Below are positions 1-10,450 of a stretch of DNA of 64,000 nt, piece after piece (position 1 is the first letter of the stretch; each line of letters opens with the position of its first letter). The position numbers and the translations under genes are program-made. The notes beneath the pieces were generated by a model. It searched no databases, had not been told where the DNA came from, and saw only the letters and a program-made list of their open reading frames with translations. The stretch comes from Akkermansia muciniphila (GTDB lineage Bacteria; Verrucomicrobiota; Verrucomicrobiia; Verrucomicrobiales; Akkermansiaceae). The stretch is taken from the NCBI GenBank assembly GCA_947624785.1, contig CANQLV010000002.1:124001-188000 (forward strand), written 5' to 3'.

Positions 1-1566
1 ATAGACGGGGGAGCCTTCCTTGGGTTCGCTGCCGTCCGTCGTGTACAGGATTTTGTTCTTGCCGTCCGCAAGGATGATGAGGTTGTCTCCGCGGCGGAAG
101 ATGGAGGGCCGCACGGCGCCTGCCGGCTGGCGGAAGAGGGAGAATTCAGAGATGCAGGGCGTGGCCTGGCTGCCCGTGATGCGCAGGCGCAGCTTCTGGG
201 CGGTAATGGGGCGGTTCAAACGCCGCATGACCTGGTTGCCGATGGTCTTTCCTTCATTGTCGATGCAGACCCATTTGCCGTTGATGAAGGCGTCAATGTT
301 AAAGGAGTCCACGCGCTGGCCCAGGCGGATCTGCTCGCGCAGCCGGATGACGTCGAAGGTGGCGGGTTTGGGCAGCGTGATGAAGGCGGTGGGCGTCAGG
401 TTGTCGTCCTCCACGGCCCAGTAGGTTTCCATGTTGCCGTCCGTCATGTTGGAGGGGGCGAATTTCTTGTCGTTGCCGCGCGTCTGGCTGGCCGTGACGG
501 TGGCGCCCAGGGCATAGTCCCTGGCATACAGCTTGTCGCGCAGTTCCTTGAATTCCATCAGGGATTTAACGTCCGCAGGGTCCAGTTTGCCGGTTTTGTC
601 CGCCGCCACGTTGAGGATGAGGTTGGCTCCGCGTCCCACGGAGTCAAACCATACCTGCATGAGTTCTTCCGGGGATTTGACGCGGGAAGCCTGCCCCTGG
701 TGCCAGAACCAGCCGGAATGGTTGATGGTGGTGTCCCCTTCCGCCGGCACCCAGCGTTCTCCGCCGCGCTTGCCGGTTCCTCCGCCTCCGCCGTTCAGCC
801 CCACGGTGCTCCAATGGGGGTAGTTGACGTGGCCCTTTTCAGAGCCGCCCCAGCGGGCGTCTCCGTAGTGGCCCGCGCCCCAGATGATGCAGTTGGGCTG
901 GATTTTGCGGATCATCTCCACGATTTTCTCAAAGTTGTAGTACTTTTCCGCATCGCCGATGTTGCGCTTTTCCTTGGCCCCTCCGTAGTATCCGTCCCCC
1001 CCGTTGGCGCCGTCAAACCAGATTTCAAAGACGGGGCCGTAATTGGTCAGCAGTTCGCGGATCTGCTTGTAGTAAACGTCCAGATAGCCTTCCTTGCCGT
1101 AGTCCGCATTGTTGCGGTCCCAGGGACTGAGGTAGGTGCCGAATTTAATGCCGTGCTTTTTGCATGCCTGGGCGAATTCCTTGACCACGTCTCCCTTGCC
1201 GTTTTTCCACGGGCTCTTGGTGATGTTGTGGTCCGTGGACTTGGTGGGCCACGCGCAGAAGCCGTCGTGGTGCTTGGCCGTATAGATCATTCCTTTCATG
1301 CCGCCTTTCTTGAAGGTGGAAACGATGTCGGAGGCATTGAAGTCCGCAGGGTTGAAGATCTTCGGATTTTCGTCGCCATAGCCCCATTCCCTGCCCGTGA
1401 AGGTATTCAGGCCAAAGTGGATGAAGCCGTAGAATTCCATGCGCTGCCAGTTGACCTGGGAGGGGGTGGGCACCGCCCCGTAGGGCTTGGGAGGGTCTGC
1501 AGCCCAGCCGGGCAGGATGGAAGAAGAGAGAACCGTTCCGAGGAGGAGGGAGGTAAGCTTGTTCAT
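1..1566 (-). CDS. Alpha-L-fucosidase, GH29 family with C-terminal F5/8-type (discoidin-like) region; 3' end truncated by window edge
   Basis: Reverse-strand translation MNKLTSLLLGTVLSSSILPGWAADPPKPYGAVPTPSQVNWQRMEFYGFIHFGLNTFTGREWGYGDENP...IYTAKHHDGFCAWPTKSTDHNITKSPW...FEIWFDGANGG; signal peptide and GH29 hallmarks. Not in the ORF track because it runs off the window. Confidence 0.9.
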   Translation of the reverse strand, partial: MNKLTSLLLGTVLSSSILPGWAADPPKPYGAVPTPSQVNWQRMEFYGFIHFGLNTFTGREWGYGDENPKIFNPADFNASDIVSTFKKGGMKGMIYTAKHHDGFCAWPTKSTDHNITKSPWKNGKGDVVKEFAQACKKHGIKFGTYLSPWDRNNADYGKEGYLDVYYKQIRELLTNYGPVFEIWFDGANGGDGYYGGAKEKRNIGDAEKYYNFEKIVEMIRKIQPNCIIWGAGHYGDARWGGSEKGHVNYPHWSTVGLNGGGGGTGKRGGERWVPAEGDTTINHSGWFWHQGQASRVKSPEELMQVWFDSVGRGANLILNVAADKTGKLDPADVKSLMEFKELRDKLYARDYALGATVTASQTRGNDKKFAPSNMTDGNMETYWAVEDDNLTPTAFITLPKPATFDVIRLREQIRLGQRVDSFNIDAFINGKWVCIDNEGKTIGNQVMRRLNRPITAQKLRLRITGSQATPCISEFSLFRQPAGAVRPSIFRRGDNLIILADGKNKILYTTDGSEPKEGSPVY

Positions 1567-1757
1567 GAAGGAAAAAACGTGTGTTGAAAAATACGGGGAA
1601 TGTTCCTCCCTTCTTTCATACGGGGGCTTGGCTGTCAAGTTGAAAGGGAGGGTGGAAGAGGAATGAAGAGGGTTAGCAGGCTCTAACTCCGACATGCGGG
1701 GAATTCCGCTTGATACGGGACCGGCGTCCGTTTAGCATACAGAGGACTTTTGTTCCC

Positions 1758-2435
1758 ATGTCCTATTTCCGTTTTTTACTGCTGGCGCTGGTTCTTCTGA
1801 CCGGCTCCGCATTTATCAGCGAGAGCGCTCCCGTTTACATGGCCCGGCGGGACAGCAAGTTCGCGCTCGTCCCTCTTTGCGACGGTTTTGATTTTCCGGT
1901 AGGCAAGCCTGACGGCAACGGCTATTACCGATCCCGCGGCCTGCGCGTGAAAAGCCCCCGCCACATGGGCGAGGACTGGAACGGCAACAGCGGGGGCAAT
2001 TCCGATCTGGGCGATCCCGTTTATTCCGTGGGCCACGGCGTGGTGACTTACGCGGCGGACGCCCGCGGCGCGTGGGGAAAGGTGGTGATTGTCCGCCATG
2101 CCTTCCGCGAGCCCAAGTCCGGAAAGGTTCTTTGCTGCCAGACGCTTTACGCCCATTTGAACGATATTAACGTCGTGCTGGGGCAGTTGGTGCTCCGCGG
2201 CACCCAGGTGGGCACCATCGGCACGAACCGTGGCATGTATCCGGCCCACCTTCATATTGAGCTGCATTACAATCCGGACGTGAATTGCGGCCAGCAGGGT
2301 ATTCCCAAGACGGAACGCAATTACGGCCGCCTGACGGATTTCATCACCCGCTTCCGCCGCCTGCCTCTGGAAAAGAGGATGGTGCGCGTTCCCATCGGCG
2401 GGTTCCTGCCTTACAAGGGCACGGAAGGACTTTGA
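1758..2435 (+). CDS. Secreted M23 family metallopeptidase (LytM-like)
   Basis: Signal peptide, HMGEDWNG, TLYAHLND and HLHIELHYNP motifs of LytM/M23 peptidases. Start chosen at internal Met (MSYFRFLLLALVLL). Confidence 0.8.
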   Translation: MSYFRFLLLALVLLTGSAFISESAPVYMARRDSKFALVPLCDGFDFPVGKPDGNGYYRSRGLRVKSPRHMGEDWNGNSGGNSDLGDPVYSVGHGVVTYAADARGAWGKVVIVRHAFREPKSGKVLCCQTLYAHLNDINVVLGQLVLRGTQVGTIGTNRGMYPAHLHIELHYNPDVNCGQQGIPKTERNYGRLTDFITRFRRLPLEKRMVRVPIGGFLPYKGTEGL

Positions 2436-2456
2436 TTTTTTGACGGATGACGGACG

Positions 2457-3032
2457 GTGAAGCTGTGCATTTTCGGCGGTTCGTTTGATCCCGTGCATGA
2501 GGGGCACGTTCGTGTGGCCGCCCATGCCCGTGAATATTGCGGGCTGGACCGCGTGCTGTTCATGCCGTGCTCCCTGTCTCCGCTGAAGGAGCAGGCCCCC
2601 GCCGTGACGGATGACCAGCGCTGCCGGATGATTGAGCTGGCGCTTCAGGGGTTGGATTGGGCCGTGCTTGACCGGACGGATTTGAATCTTCCGCCGCCTT
2701 CGTGGTCTTGGAGAGTGGCGGAGTGCGCGGCAGACCGTTATCCCGGCGCGGAGCTGTTCTGGCTGATGGGCAAGGACCAGTGGGATTCCCTGGAACAGTG
2801 GGGCCGCTGGAAGCACCTGGCCGGGCTGGTGACGTTCATCGTGTACCACCGCGGTGGTGAACCGGCGCCCAGGGAAGGGGTGCGCGCCGTTTTCATTGAG
2901 GGGGATGAGCCCGCTTCCTCCACCCGTGTGCGGCACGACCTGCGTACGGGCGTATGCCCCGTGCCCCATTTGAATACGGAGGTGGAGAGCCTGATCAGGC
3001 GGGAAGGCCTGTACGGCGCGGCGCGCAGCTAG
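2457..3032 (+). CDS. nadD: Nicotinate-nucleotide adenylyltransferase
   Basis: GTG start; KLCIFGGSFDPVHEGHVRVA nucleotidyltransferase motif and C-terminal SSTRVR. Confidence 0.9.
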   Translation: MKLCIFGGSFDPVHEGHVRVAAHAREYCGLDRVLFMPCSLSPLKEQAPAVTDDQRCRMIELALQGLDWAVLDRTDLNLPPPSWSWRVAECAADRYPGAELFWLMGKDQWDSLEQWGRWKHLAGLVTFIVYHRGGEPAPREGVRAVFIEGDEPASSTRVRHDLRTGVCPVPHLNTEVESLIRREGLYGAARS

Positions 3033-3055
3033 GGGGGGAAGCAGCCTGTTTTGCC

Positions 3056-3847
3056 TCATTCCTGCTTGTTTCCGGGGGCTTCCTCCGCGTAGTGGACCTG
3101 CATCAGCGTGAGCCCGTCCGGCGGGGCGCAGAACGGGCTTTTATCATCCGGGCGTGGGTAGTTAATGAGGCGCGCCAGTTCGTCCAGCGTGATTTTTCCC
3201 CGCGCGGCTTCATGGGCTGCTCCTGCCATGAGGCGCACCATTTTATAGAGAAAGCCCGTTCCGGTGAGGGTGATGAAGACATGTTCCCCCTCCTGCACCA
3301 CCTGCGCCTGCGTGATGGTGCGGAGGAAGTAGTCCGCCGGGATGGGGCGCGGTTCATTGCCGCGCAGGGCCGCAAAAGCCGTGAAATCATGCGTTCCCAG
3401 AAAGAGCCGGACGGCTTGCTCCAGAATGTCCGTGCTCCAGGCCAGTGGACGGTGCCAGGCCAGCCCGGCGTCAAAGGGGCTGAGGACAGGCGCACGGGAG
3501 ATGCTGTAGCGGTAGGTTTTTCCCGCCGCGCTGAACCGGGCGTGAAAGCCTGGGGGAACGTATTCCGCATGGGTGATCCGTATGGTCCGGGGCAGGCGGG
3601 TGTTGAGGGCGGTGGGCCATTTGTCCGCCGGAATGCGGTGGGTGTCCGGCGCATCCACATGGAAGACCTGGCCCAGCGCATGCACGCCGGCATCCGTCCT
3701 GCCGGAGCCGTGGATGCGGACGGCGGAGCCGAAAAGGGCGGAAAAGGCGCGTTCCAGGGCGTCCTGTACGGTGCGGCCCCCCGGCTGGCTTTGCCAGCCC
3801 AGGTAGGGGCGTCCATCGTACGCGGCGGTGAAACGAATGCGGGGCAT
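3056..3847 (-). CDS. truA: tRNA pseudouridine(38-40) synthase
   Basis: MPRIRFTAAYDGRPYLGWQSQPGGRTVQDALERA...GSGRTDAGVHALGQVFHVD catalytic motif; FLYKMVRLMAG. Confidence 0.93.
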   Translation of the reverse strand: MPRIRFTAAYDGRPYLGWQSQPGGRTVQDALERAFSALFGSAVRIHGSGRTDAGVHALGQVFHVDAPDTHRIPADKWPTALNTRLPRTIRITHAEYVPPGFHARFSAAGKTYRYSISRAPVLSPFDAGLAWHRPLAWSTDILEQAVRLFLGTHDFTAFAALRGNEPRPIPADYFLRTITQAQVVQEGEHVFITLTGTGFLYKMVRLMAGAAHEAARGKITLDELARLINYPRPDDKSPFCAPPDGLTLMQVHYAEEAPGNKQE

Positions 3848-3962
3848 AGGGCCGATTGTGTTGGAACGGTCCGGTTTTGGCAAGCGGCAAGTGCCGCGTG
3901 GTGACGGTTTGGAATGGATGCCGTGCGTTCCGTCCGCTCCCTAGCTTGTAGGCCATAAAAAG

Positions 3963-5267
3963 ATGGCTATACGAATACAGGATTTTGGAATGCTGCATGT
4001 GGCTCCGGATTTGTCCGGCGTGATTCCGTTGAACGCGTTTGAAGCGCAGGCCGCCGGAGTGCGGAACCTGGCTGCGGGCGCGATGGATTTGGCAGGAACG
4101 GCGGGTGCCGCGCTGAAGGAGATGCAGGAGGTGAGGGATGCCGGGCAGTGGGCGCAGGCCCGCGACGGCCTGTACCGCTTTGAACAGGACGTGATGCGGG
4201 AGCTGGAGGCCGGAGGGGAGCCGGACCGCCTTCAGGAGAAGTGGAAGAAGGCGCTGGTGGAACGGCTTCCCGCCTACCTGCCGGGCCGGATGTCCGCCCC
4301 GGTGAGGGAGCGCGTGGAGCTGGCGAGGGAGAACCTGGAGACTGCCGGAACCATTTATTTGCAGAAGATGTCCCGGCTGGGCCAGTTGGAGGAGGCGCGG
4401 CGGTCCTGGGCCGGAGGGGTGGAGTCCGCCGTAGAGCAGGGGGAGGATTCCCTGGCCGAACGCAGGATTCAAGAAGGACGCGGCGTGTTTGTGACCGGAG
4501 ATGAAGCCTCCCGCATGGCGGAGGAAGCCCGTGCCCGTGTAGCCCTGAACCGGGCGGTGGAGGAGGTTCGCCGTGATCCGGCCGCGGCAGTGCGCCTCGT
4601 TTCCCGGGAGCGGGAAATGCCGCATACCCCGGAGGAAAGAAGAGTGGCGCAAGAGGCCGCTGCGGCATATGGAGAGCTGAAGCGGCGTTATGCGGATGCT
4701 GTGGCGGCTACCGTATCCGGCGGCGGCCTGCTGCGGGATGACGGGCTGGCGAATGCGGAGAAGCACGGCTTGATCAGTTCCGAGCAGTTGAGGCGTTATA
4801 CGGCTTCCAGGGACCGGAGGCAGGCGGCGGAGTTTTCCGGCGTCAGCATTCCGGCAGACGACATGCTGCTGTGCCGCATGGCCTCCCTGATTGATGAGGA
4901 TTGCGGGGGGGAGGGGGATGCGGACGCCATGATTGAAGTGGCTACTTCCGGCCTGCCTGCGCCGCAGGTGGAAAGACTCCTCCGGCGGCGGGAGGTAATG
5001 ATGAATGTTCCCCTGGAGCTGCGCCGCGCGGCTTCCCGCCGCCTGTCCTCCATGTTCCGGAACGGAGCCTGGGGACCGCCGGAGGACGCCCGTGCGGTGG
5101 AGGAATGGAAGCGCGCCCAGATGGAGTTGGCGGAGGCCGTGCAGAGGTCTCCGGAACAGCCGGCGGAGGAGCTGGAGAAAGTTTTTGAGAAGGAAAACCG
5201 CCTCCAGGATGCAGGCTGGGTAGGTTTTACGGATATGAACATGAATAACGGAAAGGAAGGCAAGTGA
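3963..5267 (+). CDS. Uncharacterised alpha-helical protein resembling phage internal virion/structural protein
   Basis: 434 aa, Glu/Arg/Ala-rich helical protein with repeated x-ARVALNRAVEEVRRDPAAAVRL-type units typical of podophage internal virion proteins; overlaps the next ORF by 4 nt. Confidence 0.55.
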   Translation: MAIRIQDFGMLHVAPDLSGVIPLNAFEAQAAGVRNLAAGAMDLAGTAGAALKEMQEVRDAGQWAQARDGLYRFEQDVMRELEAGGEPDRLQEKWKKALVERLPAYLPGRMSAPVRERVELARENLETAGTIYLQKMSRLGQLEEARRSWAGGVESAVEQGEDSLAERRIQEGRGVFVTGDEASRMAEEARARVALNRAVEEVRRDPAAAVRLVSREREMPHTPEERRVAQEAAAAYGELKRRYADAVAATVSGGGLLRDDGLANAEKHGLISSEQLRRYTASRDRRQAAEFSGVSIPADDMLLCRMASLIDEDCGGEGDADAMIEVATSGLPAPQVERLLRRREVMMNVPLELRRAASRRLSSMFRNGAWGPPEDARAVEEWKRAQMELAEAVQRSPEQPAEELEKVFEKENRLQDAGWVGFTDMNMNNGKEGK

Positions 5268-8200
5268 TGATGGAAGATGAGAGGAATCCGGAACAGGCCG
5301 GGACATTTTTGGTAGAAGAAGGCGTGCCGGAAACGGCCTCCGCAACGATGGAGGAAAACCGTTTGCAGGAGGGGAACGCGGTATCCGCGGTCCCTTCCGG
5401 CGCGGGAGAATTCCCGGAGCAGGGGGCGGCAGCGAAGGAAGAGTACTGGAACAGCGTGCTGACGGGGGATGTGATGACCATTCCCCGGGAGGTCAGGCAG
5501 AAGGCGGAAGCGATGTATCCGGCGGGAACGGCTGACCGGGAAAGGATTGCCGCGTGCGTGATGCAGTCATGGGTGGCGGATTCGGGGGAAATCCCCCGCG
5601 AACGCATCCGGAGGGACTGGAAGAGTATCCGGGAAGAGGTGGCGCGGCAGTATGGAGCGTCCGGCAAGTCTGATGACGAATTGTTCGTGGCCGTCTCCAT
5701 GCACAACCAGGTGCGCCTTTCCCAGAGGGAGACCTTGTTTGAACTGTACCAGGAGGAGTATGACCGCACGCTGGCCGGGAGTGGAACGGCTCCGGACGAA
5801 CGGAGGAGGGAAGCCGTTTCCGCATGGCCGGAGGAGATGCAGGCCGTGGCGGACCAGTTGAAGAGCAGGGCCGTGTCCGACGCCCTGGATGACAGGAACC
5901 GTCTGGCGGACGCCGCTGTAATTATCCGCAGAGGGCTGGAAGGGCTGGTAGCCAGTGAGGCCCCGGCGCCGGAAGGTTTTCCCGCCGTGCAGGTGAACCG
6001 GAAGGCGGTCGCCGGAGTTCCGGACGTCGTTCGCGCCGTGGATTGCCTGGCGTCCCTGGGGGACGGGGACCGGCGGAAGGTGTTCCGCATGATGGCCCCC
6101 TACCTGCGTTCCCGGCCCGCTTTCCGGGATGCCCTGGGGGGCTCCCTGAAACGCGGAGCTGCGGAAGCAGCGGAGAATGTGGCTCATCTGGCCGTGAACA
6201 GTGCGGCCTGGGCCCTCCCGGAAGGCCGGGATAAGGAGGCGTTGGACAGGTATTCCCGGAGTTTTGAGGAGCTGCGGAATTTTGCCAGGATGGAGTTTGC
6301 TCCCCTGCGCGGAGGAAAGGATGCCCCCTGGTTCCGGGAGATGCTGGTGGACATGGCCCAGCAGGGCGCTTCCACGGCGCTGGCGTTCGGCGGGCCGGCC
6401 GGGTTGGGACTGCTGATGGCCGGGGAGACGGGCCGCCATATGGCGGACGCCCGGCGCATGAATCCGGACGGCGTGTTTGACGCCCAGATGGGTGGCGCGG
6501 TCGTCTCCGGGGGGATGAACACCCTGCTTTCCTTCGGGATGACGAAGCTGGGCCAGCGGATGCTGGGGCAGGGGATGCGCGCGTTCCGGGCCATGAGGTC
6601 CGCTTCCGGGAACATGGGAGCGGTTCTTTCCGGAACGGGAGCCATGGCGGCGGACGCCGTGAAGATGGCGGCGGAGAACAAGCTGATGGAGCTGACGCCC
6701 ATGGTGGCCCAGGAGGGCGTGGGAGCGTTGACGAACAGGGCGTCCGGCGTGGACTGGGAGGGATGGAAGGAGCGGCAGATGTCCGTGGACGACCAGTTGA
6801 GGGAAGCGGCCATGATGATGCCGTTCCTGCTGATCGGCGCGGGAAAGGTTTCCCTGCACCATTTCCGGCATGCCGGAACCTTGCTGGGGGACGGCGAACC
6901 GCTGAAGGTGTTTGGAATTCCGGATGAAGCGGTAACCCGCATCCTGCGGGAGAAGGACGTGCGCCGCGCCGGGGAGCTGCTGCAGAAGTCCCTGCGTGAT
7001 TCTCCCCTGTGGGGATCCCTGTACATTTCCAGAAAGGCGCTGGAATGGTCCCGCGCGCTGGATGAAGCCGGGGAGCCTTTTTTAAGGACGGAGCAGGACG
7101 TGAGGGATTTTCTGGAGCTGCCTTCTCCCGTGCGCACGAAGCCCTGGAAAATGAAGGATTTTCCGGAGTCGGAAGCGGTGTTGAAAAAGCTTTTTCCCCA
7201 TCCGGACCATGCGGCGGCCAGGACCAAGTGGCTGCTGCGGGCCGGGTTGCCCCGCGTGGGAGAGTCCGCCGCAGCGGACGGCCGCCGCGTTTATGAGGCG
7301 GAGCCGGCCCCCGGCATGGAGATGAAGAGAACCCGGGGCCGGAGTTCGGTAGAAGAGGCCCTTTCTTCCTGGTATGAAGCCCTGTGCCGTATGGAAGAGG
7401 AAGACCTGGGGCTGGCCCGGAACAGGAACGGACGGGAAATTCCGTGGCGTTTGAGGAATGCGGCGGATTACGACGTGCAGGCGGACGCCCTGCGCCGCGC
7501 GTTTGTGGAAGACAGGCTGAAGAAACGCGCCTACCGCCCGTACAGGATGCTGCTGCTGGCTTATCCGGAGGAAGCGGGCCGCAACGGCTTTTCCGGCAGG
7601 GACTGGGACGCCGTCACCGTGGAAATGGAGCGCCGGACGCGCGCCAATGTTTACGAGGGAGTGATGGAACGGGTGCACGGCGTTTCCCATGAGGAAGTGT
7701 CCGGGCATGTGGCCCTTCGCCTGTGGGAGTCGTTTTGCCGTAATGAGGATTCCTGTGCCAGGGCGCGCCGCTGGCTGGAGGAAGGGAGCTCCCTGCTGAA
7801 CGCTCCGGATTTGCTGGCCGGGGCTTCCGGCCCGGACGGCCTGGCCGCCGCCCTGTCCAGGATGAGCGGCATGATGGCTTCCCTGGGGGACCGGGAACGC
7901 CACCGGGTAAGCCCGGAGCTGCGGGAAATGAACCGCATGGTATGGGGAACCCAGGCGGATGTGAACAGCTTGTACCAGGTGCTTCCCAATATGAAGGAGT
8001 TTGACGTGCATGTGGGGCGCGGCTACACGCCGGTGGAGAGTTACGGGCGGCTGCTGTCCCGTTTTCTGGAAGTGGAACCGGAACACGTGGCCCGTTATGC
8101 CACCGTGCTGGATGCGCCGCGGCTGCATGCCGGTCCGGAGCGGGCGGTTCCGCGCGTTTATCCGGGTACGCGGAAGGCGGTGGAGAATCTTTCCCTCCTG

Positions 8201-10450
8201 ACTCCGCGCCTGTTCCAGTCCTCGCGTGGGAGCGGAGGCGGGGAAAGGCTGTGGCGGGTAAAATATCCCAATGGCAGGTGGTCGGCCTGGCATCCTTCGC
8301 AGGAGGCGGCGGGAGCGGACCTGATGGCCAATGTCTCCATGATGTTTTCCCCCGCCTGCACGGCCAAGAGGGATTTGATCCGGAGCTGGGAATGGCACGC
8401 CCGCAGCGGGCATCCGGAATGGGATACCAATTATCTGCGGCTGGCCGCAGGGCTGGAAAACGTGCAGGGGGAACGGCTTTCCTGCCTGTATGACAGCCTG
8501 ACGGCCATGGCGGTGGCGGATATGCTGAAGGCCGGTTACGGCGTGCGGGGCGCCGTGGGGTCCGGGGACCGCCTGGAGGTGACGGGCAGGGGCCGCGTGG
8601 CCGCTGAAACATTGATGAGCCGTGACGCCCTGCGTGAACGCATGAATATCCACGGCAAGTACGTGGGGGACGTGCAGCGGCTGGGAGTGGATGCGGACAA
8701 TCAGCCCGTTCCCTCGGCCAAGGGGCTGGTGATGCACCGGCTGCGGCTCCATAATACGGAGAATCCCCTGGCCCTGATTGAGGACAAGGCGGAGGTCGTA
8801 TGGGACCGGCTGATGCGCACGGACCAGCTTTCCCCGGAGGACGCGTGGGAGATGCTGAAACGTCTGGGCCGCGTGCCGCGCCGCAGGGCGCTTCCCGGAG
8901 AAACGGAATTGATTGAAGAGCTTTCCCAGCTTTCCAAAGAGTATTTTTTTGCCCATCTGGACCATGACGCCGTGCCGGAGGCGGTAGCTTCCTGGGCGCG
9001 CTACGGGGCAGCAAGCCCGGACAAGGCCCTGGAGCCTCTGGAGGAATTGGTGCGCCGCTCCGGGCTGCTGAAGAAAACGCTGAAGGAGGGGCCGGAAACC
9101 GCCGAATTCATGGGCATGCTCCGTGAAACGGTGGGAATGAATGACCGGATACGGGCCGAACGCGCCTGGGATGCCGGTAGCGTGGAAGTGCGCCTCCCCA
9201 TGATGGAGAGGTACGCCCATAGCCTGATGACCGGCCGGCTGTTGTCCACCGCTCCGGACCATGTGAGGGAGGATCTGGTGCGTTCTCTGGCCGCGCTGGA
9301 CGGATACGGGGGCGGCTCCGTCCGCAGGATGGAACGGCTGGCGGAACACCGCATGACGGAACTGGCCCGGGCGCTTCAGGAGTTTCCCCAGTTGAATGCA
9401 TGGCGTCCGGACCCGGAACATCCCGGCCTGTACCTGCATTTGGTGAAGCGGCCGTTCAAGGCCGGGAAGGGAACCCTGCGCGCGAAGGATGTTTCTCTGG
9501 AAGCCATGGGAGAACCACTGCCGGAACCTGTTCTGGAGGCCCCCCTGTATGTGGAGGAGGATTTTTCCGTCAGGCGCGGCGTTCCGGCCCCTGCCGCATG
9601 GCGCAGCCGTCCGGAGGTAGTACGTGCGGTGGAGACGCTGGACGTGGTGAGGCGGGATTTTGCAGCCCGGCCGGAAGCTGCGGAGTCCGGCGTCATCTGG
9701 CAAGGAAGAACCTACCGGATTGATTCCGGGACGGCTCCCGAAGGGGTGGCAACGGCCTGGAGCCGGGAACTTCCCCTGGATGAAGCCGCCTCCCTGATTG
9801 ATGTTCTGGACCGCAGGCAGGAGGAAATGAGAGGGGGCATGCTCCCCTTCCTGCCTGAGCCGGAGGAGGCGCGTGCGATGTACGCCAACTGTGTGATTTA
9901 CCGTGACCCGGACGACCCGGGGCATACCGTTCGCCTGATGCCGGGCATTCCGGAAAGCCCCGTACGGCAGGCGCGCGCTCCGTACGTGGTGCATGCGTGG
10001 AACGGCGTTTACTTGGACAGCCGGGGCCTGCCTGCGGCGTCCGAGCGGGATTCCTATATTCCGCTGGAGCGCTTCACAGGAGCGGGGGAGGAGCCTTCTC
10101 CGGAAACCGCTCGGGAGAGCCGCGCCCGGTCCCTGGGCCGGATTCTGGAAACGCTGGGGGATGAGGACGCGCAGGAACGTTGGTGGTGGAACAGGGAACA
10201 GGCCGTGGGGTGCTTCATGGAAGACGTCGTCAGGCTGTATGAAGAGCTGGGGGTACGCTCAGGCTATCTGAGGGGGGAGCTTGACCTGCTTGATCCCGTG
10301 ATGGTTCAGACGCTGCGCTTTGTCTCCCACGTGCTGAACGATCCGCTGGCCTACCGCCTGCCCCTGGACAAGGGGACGGAGGCTCTGAAGGGAATGACCA
10401 GGGAGGGAGTCCTGCTGAAAGAACTGGTGGAGGAACATGGAAACTTCTAA
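5264..10450 (+). CDS. Giant (1728 aa) uncharacterised protein, candidate phage ejection/internal virion-type protein
   Basis: Single intact ORF of 5.2 kb; hydrophobic Gly/Met-rich segment approx. aa 350-560 (ASTALAFGGPAGLGLLMAGE, MMMPFLLIGAG) between helical regions; sits between a virion-like ORF and a terminase. Confidence 0.55.
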   Translation: MMMEDERNPEQAGTFLVEEGVPETASATMEENRLQEGNAVSAVPSGAGEFPEQGAAAKEEYWNSVLTGDVMTIPREVRQKAEAMYPAGTADRERIAACVMQSWVADSGEIPRERIRRDWKSIREEVARQYGASGKSDDELFVAVSMHNQVRLSQRETLFELYQEEYDRTLAGSGTAPDERRREAVSAWPEEMQAVADQLKSRAVSDALDDRNRLADAAVIIRRGLEGLVASEAPAPEGFPAVQVNRKAVAGVPDVVRAVDCLASLGDGDRRKVFRMMAPYLRSRPAFRDALGGSLKRGAAEAAENVAHLAVNSAAWALPEGRDKEALDRYSRSFEELRNFARMEFAPLRGGKDAPWFREMLVDMAQQGASTALAFGGPAGLGLLMAGETGRHMADARRMNPDGVFDAQMGGAVVSGGMNTLLSFGMTKLGQRMLGQGMRAFRAMRSASGNMGAVLSGTGAMAADAVKMAAENKLMELTPMVAQEGVGALTNRASGVDWEGWKERQMSVDDQLREAAMMMPFLLIGAGKVSLHHFRHAGTLLGDGEPLKVFGIPDEAVTRILREKDVRRAGELLQKSLRDSPLWGSLYISRKALEWSRALDEAGEPFLRTEQDVRDFLELPSPVRTKPWKMKDFPESEAVLKKLFPHPDHAAARTKWLLRAGLPRVGESAAADGRRVYEAEPAPGMEMKRTRGRSSVEEALSSWYEALCRMEEEDLGLARNRNGREIPWRLRNAADYDVQADALRRAFVEDRLKKRAYRPYRMLLLAYPEEAGRNGFSGRDWDAVTVEMERRTRANVYEGVMERVHGVSHEEVSGHVALRLWESFCRNEDSCARARRWLEEGSSLLNAPDLLAGASGPDGLAAALSRMSGMMASLGDRERHRVSPELREMNRMVWGTQADVNSLYQVLPNMKEFDVHVGRGYTPVESYGRLLSRFLEVEPEHVARYATVLDAPRLHAGPERAVPRVYPGTRKAVENLSLLTPRLFQSSRGSGGGERLWRVKYPNGRWSAWHPSQEAAGADLMANVSMMFSPACTAKRDLIRSWEWHARSGHPEWDTNYLRLAAGLENVQGERLSCLYDSLTAMAVADMLKAGYGVRGAVGSGDRLEVTGRGRVAAETLMSRDALRERMNIHGKYVGDVQRLGVDADNQPVPSAKGLVMHRLRLHNTENPLALIEDKAEVVWDRLMRTDQLSPEDAWEMLKRLGRVPRRRALPGETELIEELSQLSKEYFFAHLDHDAVPEAVASWARYGAASPDKALEPLEELVRRSGLLKKTLKEGPETAEFMGMLRETVGMNDRIRAERAWDAGSVEVRLPMMERYAHSLMTGRLLSTAPDHVREDLVRSLAALDGYGGGSVRRMERLAEHRMTELARALQEFPQLNAWRPDPEHPGLYLHLVKRPFKAGKGTLRAKDVSLEAMGEPLPEPVLEAPLYVEEDFSVRRGVPAPAAWRSRPEVVRAVETLDVVRRDFAARPEAAESGVIWQGRTYRIDSGTAPEGVATAWSRELPLDEAASLIDVLDRRQEEMRGGMLPFLPEPEEARAMYANCVIYRDPDDPGHTVRLMPGIPESPVRQARAPYVVHAWNGVYLDSRGLPAASERDSYIPLERFTGAGEEPSPETARESRARSLGRILETLGDEDAQERWWWNREQAVGCFMEDVVRLYEELGVRSGYLRGELDLLDPVMVQTLRFVSHVLNDPLAYRLPLDKGTEALKGMTREGVLLKELVEEHGNF

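Noticed and set aside
3471-5345. 624-aa minus-strand ORF spanning truA and the first phage-like gene
   Set aside because: Crosses a recognised truA in a different frame; Leu/Pro/His/Arg-rich artefact.
7082-9994. 970-aa minus-strand ORF inside the giant phage-like gene
   Set aside because: Antisense codon artefact (His/Pro/Gln-rich, no domain); the plus-strand frame continues as a single coupled operon.
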